From: Vandiemenella viatica
Lineage: Eukaryota > Arthropoda > Insecta > Orthoptera > Morabidae
Assembly: GCA_031002005.1 (NCBI GenBank)
Contig: JARYHS010011408.1
Coordinates: 221,133,473-221,197,472, forward strand
Length of the DNA: 64,000 nt
Direction: 5' to 3'
Position numbers and translations under genes: made by a program. Shown piece by piece: positions 23,601 to 35,600 of this stretch (the stretch's first letter is position 1; every line of letters begins with the position of its first letter). Under the pieces are notes generated by a model. It was not told where the DNA came from. It saw nothing but the letters and a program-made list of their open reading frames with translations, and did no database searches.

Positions 23601-26600
23601 AGGAGTGCAGCTGGATAGTATCGTAAAATGATGACATTTCGACAACCTGGATTAAGTTTGCCAGCACATCTGGCTACAAGTTAATCAACGTTGGGCGTGG
23701 TGAGTACCTGGATGGGTGACCAGGTATTGTTCCATATGCAGTCCGCAACATTGATACCCTCAGGTGGCGGTGAACTAGTTAAGCAAAGTCGGGTGTGGTG
23801 AGTACCTGGATGGGTGGGTATGGCTCCATACGCAGTCCGCATCATTGACAGCCTCAGTTGGCAGATAGCGCATTCCAGTTCTGCCATTCGCTGATTTGGC
23901 GGCCTGGCAATTGGTACACGGAGTTAGATTTTCGCCGGCAGCTAAGCCAGTCTGTTTTGTGATTTCAAGCAATAATATCTAAAATAGACCTGATGAAGAC
24001 AACCGAGCAGGTTGTTGAAACGCCATCATTTTACAATACTATACGGCTGTATCATGAAGATTTCACTGCAATAAAACAGTATGTCATCTTGAGAGTTGTA
24101 AGAGCTGGCATTGACATCAACAGGGTGGTACCGAGCATGATGGGTGAGCGATTAACACTCTTGCCTTGCATTTGGGAGGACGCCGGTTCAAATCTTCGTG
24201 CAGACATCCAGATTTGGATTTTCCATGGTTTCCCCAAATCACTCCACGTGAATGCTGGAATGCTTCCTTAAAAAGGCCATGGTCGAATTCCTTCCCATTC
24301 CTTGTTCCCCAGTTCCATCCCGCCTCTAATGTCCTCGACATTGATATATTAAAAAACAGGGTGGTCTAGATTTTGTCTGTAACAATTCATTGTGACTGAC
24401 AACTGGTTTGTGGTGAGGCTGATATAAGGTGTGGAGCAGTGGAGGTAGGTGAGCTGGTATACAAAAATAGTGCAAATGGCATTGACTGTACTGGTGTAAG
24501 TTTTATTAGTGATAGGGTTGCAAAGGGTAGATGGAGGCATAGCTCATGTTTTTCCAACAAGATCTATTACATTTGAAGAAGCATCGAGGTTATTTGGGAA
24601 TGTTAGAGGAATGGTGTTGATGCAGAAGGATATTTTTCAAGTCAGGTGGTCTACTGAAGGTGATTGTTAGGGGTTGTAGGAGGGATGGTTGGGTGTTACA
24701 TGGTTTTCCCAAATCACTCCAGGCGAATGCCAGGATGCTTCCTAGAAAAGTCCATGACAGAATTCCTTCCTGGTCCTTGTCCCCAATTCCACCACGCCTC
24801 TAATGACCTCGATGTCGACGAGGTGTAAATAAATATGTTAAAAAAGGAAGTAATGTATTTTTGGAAAAGACCTAAGAAAGTCGTATGTAACCAGTCGTAT
24901 GTATAGATAACTAGGTGAGAAATGCAGGATTACTGCGGGTTTTCTGTTGTGCATGGTGGTGGTTTTGGCGTGCAGAATGGGTTATGGCTGATGTAAACAT
25001 GGCTACCTACCAACCTCTGTTCACCAGCAGACCACTTAACTTGAAAAAATTACTTATGCTAAAATACCAGTTCTCTAATGTTTTGAACCAACCCTCTGCT
25101 CCTTCTCTTGTATAAGGTCTTACATCCACCTAATATCCCACCTCATATACTAGCTCATCTGTTTCCATTGCCAGAGTTCTTACATCAGCCTTACCATAAG
25201 TCAGTTGTTCTGAAATCGAAGCCAACCTGTTACTGCCCATGCCAGCCTTCATAACTCTTGTGATCGATTGTTTCACAGTTGGAGCCATTAGATTACTACC
25301 TGAAACCTCATTCCCATACAACCTCTGTAGGTGGGAATTGACCTATTAACATGTTTTGGAAACCAGAAACCCCTAGGTTTCAATTTCATATAATGAATTA
25401 ATCCTCATCTTACTCTATATCCCACCCAAATAGACCCATCTCTTGGATGTATAGTTTAGTCATTTTTGTTGTTGATATTATAATCATTATTGTAATCTTT
25501 ATTAGTATTATTATTTTATTTATTTCTTTTATGTATATTTAAATAATTTTTCACCCTAATGTATTTCCTTTATTTTTATCTTATAATTAATTTCTTCCCA
25601 CACTCAATATTTTCAACGATTTAGTTTTTGGCATCCCATGTAATGTGATTCTCTATCTTGGGTCATGAAGATAGATTCTATCATTAACTATAACTTAGTT
25701 GTTGTATTTCTTTCCCTGATGCTTCTGGTTCTAGTAAATTTGAGTTGGCTGCCGGCAGCGCTTGCGTGCAGCCATCTCACTTCTACTGAGGAAGAGCCAT
25801 GCTCGAAAATTTTATTCTTTGTGTGTTCGTGTTTTTTTCGTGTACCAACGCTGCTGGAATCCCCTTCTTTGGTAAGCGGTGGTTTTTTATCCTATCCAAT
25901 GTTCAATATATCCACTTTTAGCGCCTTTGTTTCCTAACAATCCAAATTATATAATGCAAAATTCTTGCCTCAAGACAGTCGCCAGCTTCCTTAAAATTCT
26001 TCTGCTAGTCAGCTTTCACCATGGGAGGTGCATAGTATATTCTTAAATGAAGAATTAGCTAGAAAATTATTTTAACTGAGTTTATTTTACAAAGTTACCA
26101 CTGGTATCAGGAAATTAATACAAACTTGAATATTACTGTTTATCAGACTTCAAATCCAAAATGAAAGTAGCAGGTTAACTGAACGAGATACATTCACAAC
26201 ATTTACAGCATTCACTCATTTGTGTTAAAATCCTGAAGTGCTCCAAAGACTCTTGTTTAAACCCCGTTAACAACAATTTATGTAGCAATGTACCAGCTAT
26301 TTATTGTTAAAGTTTACTTTCCCCAAAAGCTTGAAATAGTCAGTATTAGTAATTCACATGATTTCACTACCCGAGAATGATTGAATTTAAACTGCTATGA
26401 TATAACAAACATTCTACACCGAAATTTACTGAGTTCAGTTTATTATCAAAAATATTCTTTCTCATGTGACTGTATCTTTGACAATAATTTCTAAGTCCAG
26501 CATAGCAATACCATCACATCAGCTGTCACAGATTTCACCCACACTGCTCAAAATTTGTTTTCCAGCTGACACAAGGCAGCTTCCGGTTTCCCCTTTTATA

Positions 26601-29600
26601 CTATACCCAGAAACTTGATGAACCCCCACGGTGGTCCACTTTCCTATTGTGAACTGACTAAATCTCCTGTTCTCATGGCAACAAAAATTTGACAAATATT
26701 TACCAAAATTTGACATCTTGTAGATGAATTTTTCTAACATTTTTAGTTATTACAAATTTTCTCCAGTTCTTATTATTTACTTAAGGGTGGGGGTTATTAA
26801 TTTCTCTTATTTTCCTTTTATTCCAAAAATATTCAATCCCTTGTAGAGCCTTGGTATCAGAAAGTCACTTTTCCCTTCTAGTTTCATTTAGTATGCTATT
26901 TGAAGCCTTATTTATTTTTCTTCAGGAGTAATTCCATCAAATGTGTTTCTACAACTCAGTTTGTGCTCCACCATGTGTAATTATTATCTTTCGAAATTAA
27001 ATAGCTTTTTTGTTGATTCACATATTTAAATGGAGTTTTCACTTTTTTATGGAAATTATATTATCTTTCTTTTAATTATAATATGGATAATGGAAACAAA
27101 GAAACTGCTGTTGGGCACTAAAAATAAGATAGGAAAGAATGACCTATCACAGATGAAGGCAGGAGGGTGAGATGAACACATAAAAAACACAAAAACAATT
27201 GCACTATATTTCGGTGAGAAATCTTAATCATATGAGAGGCGAGACATATTAGGGTGGGGGGGGGGGGAAGATGTGATCACAACAGAATGTTATGGATGCA
27301 ACAAAATAACGTACAGACAAACAAAGTAGTTACAACCACACGTGAATGTTGTGGAATAAAGTGTCTTGATATGAAGTAATGAAGAACATGCATGATATTA
27401 TGGACTAGGACTCAATAACTATCCTACAGGATGAACGGCCACAGGCAAAAAGTTTATACTTCCAACCTTGACCATCCAGTGGCAATTCATGCCACCTCAC
27501 ATGATTCAAACAACCTCAACACTTGTTTCACAATTAGAGCTGTTAGAGTTTTTCCGAACACCACCGCCCCTTCAGAACTCCACAGATGGGAACTAGCCTA
27601 CCAACATACCCTTGACACCAGACACACCCCTTGCCTAAACTTACATTAAACCTGTCACTTACTAACTCAAACTGATATAACTTATTATTTTATAATTTTT
27701 TCTTTTTTTCTCACAAATTTATTTTTAATGGTATACATTTCTACCTTCATTTATTTACCCTTTAACTGATCCAAATCAAAATAGTTTTGTAAATATTTTT
27801 TTTTTTTTAAAAAATAATGTTTTCAATAATAATTTCTAAACAGGCACCCCGAGATTATCTTGTTTCATTTCTAACCTTATGCCCCCACCCCCGGCACTTC
27901 CACCCCCACCCCATGTTTCTGCCTTCGTTTCATTCATGTGGCGGGTCGGGTTGTGATCACATCTTTCCCCCGCCATATGTCTCGCCTCTCACACGAATAA
28001 GGTTTCTCACCGCAATATTGGGCAATTTGTTTGTTTTTGTGGTTTTTTACGTGTTCATCTCACCCTCCTGCCTTCATCTGTGGTAAGTGAGGGGTCATCT
28101 TTCCCTTTCCTATCTTCTTTCTTTTAATTAGTTTCTCATCTTTGAAATTTCCCTAAATAAAAATCACTTAAACTTGTTCCACTGTGCAACATCTAAAATT
28201 TGGCCTTTCACCATGCAACTATCATTGTTTGTTTATCTGTTATTATATTGTTGTTTTTTTATTAATTTTATTTAATTTCTTTCTGAGTAGGATTTGTTTT
28301 ATTTCCTCTTTTTATAGACATCTATTTACTATGATTAATATCTTATATTTTTATTTTCAAAAGCTGAAACTTGATTCAAATATTTTTTAAAGCGGAAACT
28401 TTTTATTTATATTAATTTATGTGCTGGTAACACTCTGCATTAGCTATGTCCCTTTTATTTATTCATTTATAGCATGTTTTATTGCTTGCTGTAAAATCCT
28501 TTGTTTAATCCTCCTTGCATTATTCACTTATCTCACGCCTTGTGCATAAGAAAATTTTGAAAATGGCTTTAAACCAATTTTCCCCCCATATAACCCTTTT
28601 ATCAAAATTATTGTCTTCATTGTTTGTACTCATAAGTATGTTTGTAGCTTTTGGCATTAAATGTTTAACTCTCTTGCCCCAATCAAACAGATTCGATTCT
28701 AGCTCGATAACTACAACATCAAACTTAACATTATACAGTTTAACTGAAATGCTAAAAACTTTACTCCCTCTGCTCTTCCAATTGTTACAAGGCTTTCGTT
28801 ATGTTCTGTTACCCCCACAATCTCTATTCTGAATGTAATGTTAATTTATCCAGATACTTCTTTTTCTAATTTCACAAAGGCATAGCTCAAAATATTATTT
28901 TTTTGTAATTATTTTTATCATTGTGGTCCCTTTCTTCAACTTTGTTAAATGATAGGGTTACATTTATCTTTTCTTTTTGTACTTAAATCAACAGTCTTAT
29001 ACAAATGGCATTCACCAAAAGTCCTGACCTTCTAATTCCTGTTTATACATTCTTCTGCTTCTTGTGTCGATGACAGCATCAAATATGAGGTAGTTTTTCC
29101 GCCAATGTGATGGTATTGTCAGTAGCTGATTGAAGGTCAAATTGAGATACATTAATTTCAATTTGTAGACAAGACCTCAGATGCACCATAGTTTATCTCT
29201 TCCCACACAAATATGTGGTTTCTGGCTGTTCTCCCAGGTATTCCCTTGAGGCAACTCCAACTCGAAGCCTTGGTTGTTCAGACCCAGGTGGTAGACCCTC
29301 TTTTGGTTTGATCCACTCGATATCATGTTGCACTCTCTTCTCCCAAACCAATATTCTTTCATTGCTTGGTGCTCCATTTAGTGGCTTTAAAGCCCACAGG
29401 AAGCTTGATCGGGACTTTAGTCTTGATGGTGCTGGTATATAGCCATGTAGAGGGTGTCGGGTGTCTTCGTTCACTCTAAGCCGTGCCACGCTTTTGACAA
29501 CTTCCTGGCCTATGTCTCCAGGGGTGATGCCAGTTAATATCTCCACTTTCCCCATAGGTGATGGTCTGAGGCAACCTGTGATGAGCTGGCATGTTACGTG

Positions 29601-32600
29601 CAGCACAACGTCTACTGTGTTAGCACAACTTGATTTTTACCACACAGGACATGCATACTCTGCTGCAGAGTAGCATAATGCTAAGGCAGAGGTGTGGATG
29701 ACACTTGGGTTAGCTCCCCAGCTAGATCTGGTCAACTTGCTTAAGATATTGTTGCGCGCTGATACTTTCATCGTGACGTTGTGGCAATGTTTTTTAAAAG
29801 TAACATACTCTATTAGGAAAATAATTATTAAACTAGTACACTTGAAGATAGTCCACATTTATAAACTATCTCTACCATTTTAAGGAGTGGCAGGTACCTA
29901 AAAGTCATCTGTTTGTGTTGAAACACAGACAAAGAGTTAGAAGTTGTATGTGAGATGTAAGAGAGGAACTTGGTTATAAATTATCATCTGATTGCTGTAT
30001 CTGCACGCCGGCCGCAGAGGTCAACACGGGAGGTCGGCCAGAGACGAGATGTGGATAGAGAAGAACTCAGGTATTCAAGCGTAGAACTGTGACACGCACA
30101 ATCACAGTCCACGAGTTGACGCACTATATCCCAAAGCAAACCGATCGGAGAACTGAGACACACATGTTCAGAGGCCACGAGAAGATGCACTGTGTTCAAA
30201 AGAGCAAACCGATTGGAGAACCGAGGCGCACACGATCAGAGTCCACAAGAAGTAGCACTGAGTCTAAAGAGCAAACTGAATGTATAACCAAGACACACAC
30301 AATCAAAGTGACGATGAGAGGTACTGCGAGACAACAACGAACTTAGCTGCAGCAAACACTGTACTGGTTTAGGCCGTGCAGTGCGTCTGTATTTATAGCT
30401 GCCCTGTGGCTGGTGATTGGCCGGCTGCGGAGCCTCTGAAGAGTAGTAATGCTACTTCTGCCTGTTGTCAGCGCTGCGTATCAGGTGTCCACATCCATCT
30501 CCTCTGGTGGGCGTGTGAACGTGTCTGGCCGAGATACCAGATCCCTTCCCCCTGAAGTTGGTGCGTAGGGACAGGAGCGCCCTCAACGATGCTTCGGGCG
30601 ATGAGATTGGAATGGCAGTGGTAGCACGGCAGGATCAGTCTCAGTTTCTACAGGCGTACTGAGGTGTTGAGGATGTGGCGATGTGGGTGCCAGAGGATTG
30701 CTGGTGGCATCCATCTCGATGTCACTGCTTGCCAGTACTGTGCGAGTTGCGTTGTGTTGCTTGGACTGCTGCTACTTGCGGGGATGCCATGAGGCACTTG
30801 TTCACAGCCTGAGCAATTTTGTAAGAGTGTGCAATGCATGAATGCCCTCCAGTGATGGATTATCCAGTTTTAGTGCTGCTGTGTGCACATCTGTGCCTGG
30901 AGCTAGCTGTACCATGACGTTGCAAATCAGGGAGTCCGCGTATGAGGTCTTGCACTCTGAGTTTGTGAAAGTGAAGTCGCATTTGTGACCGAGACCTTGG
31001 AGATCTGTCACCCATAACTGGTATGATTCTCCTGGTTGTTTATGATACTGATGGAACTCCAGACGGGAGGCCACCATGTGGTATCCTTGAGAGTAGTAAT
31101 TTGTTAAAAGTGTGCACATTTCTTTGAATGTGAGGGCGACTGGATCCAATAATGGGGCCAATTTTTGAAGGAAGAAGAACGTGTCGGGTGATGCCCACGA
31201 CAGAAATAGCAAGCGCTATAAGACATTGTCTGTAACCTGGAATGCCGTGAAATGCTGTTTAAGATGATGCAAATATGTATCCCAGTCTTCCTTGGCTTCA
31301 TTAAATGGTGGAAAAGCTGGAGGCCAAATGTGTGACTTTTCCAAGGTCTGGACTGATTTAGCCTCCTGTGCTAACAGTTTATCGACTATTAACTGGAGCC
31401 TTTGCTGTAGCACCGCTGTCTGCTGCTGTTGTTGGTCCAGAAGGTGAGTCACAACATCCATGATGACTGCTGATTACCTTTTTTCTCATCACCAATTTGC
31501 TGTATCTGCACGCTGGCCGCAGAGGTCAACATGGGAAGTCGACCAGAGATGAGATGGGCAAGCCGTGGATAGATACAAACCCGGGTAGTTGAGTGAAGAA
31601 CCGCACCACGCACGATCATAGTCCACGATGTGGACGCAACTATATATTAAAGAGCAAGCCAATTGGAGAACTGGGACGTGCAAGATCAGAGTTCACAAGA
31701 AGACACATTGAGTTCAAAGAGCAAACTGAATGGATAACCAAGACATACACAATCGAAGGTACAGTGAGGCAACGAACTTAGCTGCAGCGAACGCTGTACT
31801 GGTTTAGTCCGTGCAGCATGGCTATATTTATAGCAGCCTCTGGTGATTGGCCAGCTGCAGAGCCTCTGAAGAGTAATGGCGCTAGTTCCGCCTGTTGCTC
31901 GTGCCGCCTATTGGCTGTCCACATTCATCTCCTCTGGCTGGCATGTGATCGCGTCGGGCTGGGATACCAGACTGATCACAGGCATGAAACAGTGTGAAAG
32001 TTTTTGTTTCTTTGGACGAGAATCAATGTGAAATAAGTTATTGAGAATGATGTTAAATGATATATCTGAAGCAGTGAAAGAATTTAAAAATTTAAAGTAA
32101 TAAAAAAGATTAAGCATAAGAAATGCATAAGGAAATTGCTACTGAGGCATATGCTCTGTCTTATTTAATAATAATAATAGAATGAAGAACATGATATGGA
32201 TTTATGAACTTCAAAGTCCAGTCTTAAGTTAATTACTGTTTGAAGGTGATCAGGATGTACCTTCAGATATAGAGGAAAATTCGTTGAGAGATGTGTTGGC
32301 TCCAAAAGAGATGGTAAAAATCTGCAGTCTCACAGTACACAGAAAACATAGTACTATTTTGTGGAAAATAGCCTTTTCTAGTAAAAATTGTGATTTTTAT
32401 TGAAATTTAAGAGTAAATAACTGTATGGCATGCAGTAGTCCTTTACACATTCAAAACTGATACAGAATACAAACAATGGAGATTTGAATATAAGGAAAGA
32501 ACTCTGTTGAATAAAGATTTGTTCAGGATAACTTGCAAGACTTCTAGAAGGATCTATGGGAAGATTATAAGTGAAATCAAGTATTTAGAAAAGGGCCCTA

Positions 32601-35600
32601 TTGTACTAGGAGAGAAGATGTGGAAAAATGAAAACAAGTAGCGTTTACATGTTCTGAAATGTGCGAGGGCCAAATACCAAGGAAAGTTAGATAATAACCA
32701 AGGAAAGTGTTTGAATATAAGAGAAAATGACTGGAACAGAATACTTGGTTTCTGAACACATTGCTCAATCCAGCATTTCCCTTTCTTTTTCCCTGTGACA
32801 TGGTAATTTTTAGGATTCTTTTTCATGACCCACATTAAACATTTTACAGATTTTTAGATGTGTTGATGGTATATGGTGGTTAATGCACTTGCTTTCAAAA
32901 GGGCAGGGACTGGATCCGGGTTCAAATCCCAGTGTGGCCAGGAATTTTTAAGAGTTCTGTTTGATTATATGAGCTATGCCAGGATGTTCCATGGTTCGAT
33001 TTGGATGCCACATTAAACTGTAGGTCATGAACGAAAGGAAATGGTCATCCTACCTCTGACACAATAGCATAGTATGTCTTGTTCAGGCATGGCCGGTGCT
33101 AGGATTTTTGGGCCCAGGGTAAGCGTTCTTAGCAGTCATGTAACCAGTTGGCGACCCTTGGCCAATTCATTGGCTAGGGCCCTCCTCCACACCAAATGGG
33201 TGACTTTTTTTTTTTAGCTCTACAACTTGTGGAACGGTGGGGGGCCCTAGGGGGGGGGCCCTGGCCCTAGGGGGGGGCCCTACAGCCGGTGATTGGGCCC
33301 CCCATCAGCCGGGCTGGCCCGGGTACATTTGACCTGCTTACCCCCCCTAAGCCCGGCCCTGTGTTCAGGAGGATCCAACCAACCTTCGGATTGTGAACTA
33401 AATTAGTTTTTTAGATAGAAAAAAATCATTTCATTGTCAGTATAATTTTCAAGTACTTTAATAATTATGTGTATTGTAAGTCTTATATGAAATTTTTACA
33501 AAAAGAAATTGAAATAAGATGAAGTTATTAATGATGAATGTGTAGGTGTTTCTTCCTAACTAAAAACTTAACGTTTGGAGGAAAAGATAACGTAATTCTC
33601 AGGTCAATTTCAACTTCTAACCTATTTTTATATTAATGTTTTAGGAAAACCAGTGTTGTGAATCTGGCTTCACACTTATATATTGTTGTAAAAAGAAATT
33701 ACACCTTTTTCTGCTAAAACTGGGTACTCTGTACAAGATGATAACCAAAAATGCATCAGTGGTATTCTCTCTTATGTCTTGCATGATGTCACGCGATGGT
33801 TCAATTATAGACTCAACATCTGAATTCAGCAATTCTGTCTCTGATTCTACATTAAATGTAAATCGTTTCATTGTTCATTCTTTGTTACATTAATTTTGGG
33901 AAAATATTCCTTCAGATTAGTCTCCAGGCCTAGCAAATGTTCCTTGTGTATTTTGAGGTGAAGGAAAGGTGATCTGTTAATTTTTTTCTGCAACTGGCAC
34001 TGGGTCTTGACCTGCCATTTGGGAAATACTGACTTAAGCTAAAAATGAATATGGCAAGTGGCAGACAGCTAAGTCAGATTGATATGAACTGAGTGTCTGT
34101 TCATGGAATCTGTTGCCTGTGTTAGATGGGCCATATTATTGGTTGATAAGGAAGCACGGTACTTCACTGTTCAGACAGAAGCTAGATTAGACAGGTACTA
34201 AGATGCCACAGTAGGAAAGTGTTCTGTAAATGTTAATTATTTTGAAACTAGGTCTCAAACAATTTTTTTTCCAAATTTAATATGATGGTGAGTACATTGT
34301 CCTGTAATATGTCTGCTCAAAATTTAGGCAGAGAAAAGAACCATTATCCTCCATAGATGATGGCAAGATTGTGTAGAAAAAAAAATGCCTGGAGATAAGC
34401 AAAACTATGAAACATTTGGGTACATAAATTTTATCAGCAGAAGATCATGAAGTGCTCTGGGTGGCAGGGACTAGTAACTATCTATGGCTCAGTAGTTGAT
34501 GATTGGAGGAGGTAGATTCAAATTAGGAAAAGTAATGTCACAATTGACATCTGCCTTCTAGCTGATGCAACATTATGCCATGTTTAATTGTGTAGTGTGG
34601 TTGCTTATTTATGTTCTGTTAATTGCTGTATATATGTAATTTTTTTCTACATGATTTTGATGTTTTATATTATTTGATTAAAAATTACAGCCATCAAATA
34701 ACCTTATTAAACTAATAGCCATAACATGCTAATTAATTTTGGAGCATCAGTGTGTACAGCTTCATCATCTTAATTTATTTTAAACACTAATCTACACCAC
34801 TGCAACTATAGTGTTGACTTATTTATTATTTTTTATCAAAAATATTTATTTTTCAATACTTTCTTTCAGTAAACTATTTCCACATTTTTTTCAGTTTTTA
34901 ATCTTGATTAATTTTACCACTAAAACTGTATTTAATTTGTAGTGTAATTCAGAAAATTTCTCATGTAATATTATCATATTTACTTCTTGAAATTTATAAT
35001 TTAACTGGAGTTTTGATTTACTTTAAAATTAGTGCTACCAGAAGAAAGTTTTTGATCAAAACTTAATATTTATTTAAACTATAAATTCAGACATGAGTGA
35101 AATTAGGCTTTGATAATTTATTTCTCACATCTCCATTTTTTCCTTGCAAGAATACAGAAAAAGAAAGTAGTTTCTTCTTATGCCAGTGTCTGGAAAATTC
35201 CATTTTGATATTACATTCTTTTTTATCTTTCTTATGAACTTGAATTATTACAAAAAAAACCCTTTTTATGGTTACTAATTTGTAAAGTAGATCCAAGATG
35301 TTGATTCATCTCAATACAAAAATGCTCTTGCCACAAATAAGATTACTAAGCTCTCTGTGGTCTCTGTCGAAGGATGAATGACTTACTAAAACTGCTGAAA
35401 TAATTCAAATTTTAAATTTGTAAAGGGCATTGGTAGGGAGGTACAGGAAAGGGGAAAAATGGGTATGTAGAGAGATTTCCACTTGGGCGCGCACTCCATT
35501 GCAATTAATTAAATACCAATTAAGAATGAAATTATCTGCTTAAGACACAGTAAACTTTGTCTTTCTCTGCAGTTTGCCACTTAAAAAAATTGTTGTAATT

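Larger units (their letters stand above)
29993..31971 (-). mobile_element. LTR retrotransposon, internally deleted (gag kept, pol absent)
   Basis: Two similar LTRs (29993-30541 and 31498-31971) flank 956 bp. A 5-bp duplication CTGAT borders the whole (29988-29992 and 31972-31976). On the minus strand the order is 5' LTR, gag-like frame, polypurine tract, 3' LTR. The space for protease, RT and integrase is missing, so this is a nonautonomous or deleted element. The gag type suggests Ty3/Gypsy-like ancestry. Confidence 0.88.

Noticed and set aside
27817..28086. Plus-strand 89-codon frame
   Set aside because: Lies across the PLE2 3' trailer and right arm, which are noncoding in every other copy.
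32880..32945. tRNA gene
   Set aside because: A good B box (GGTTCAAATCCC), but no acceptor stem pairing is visible. It reads as a SINE head.
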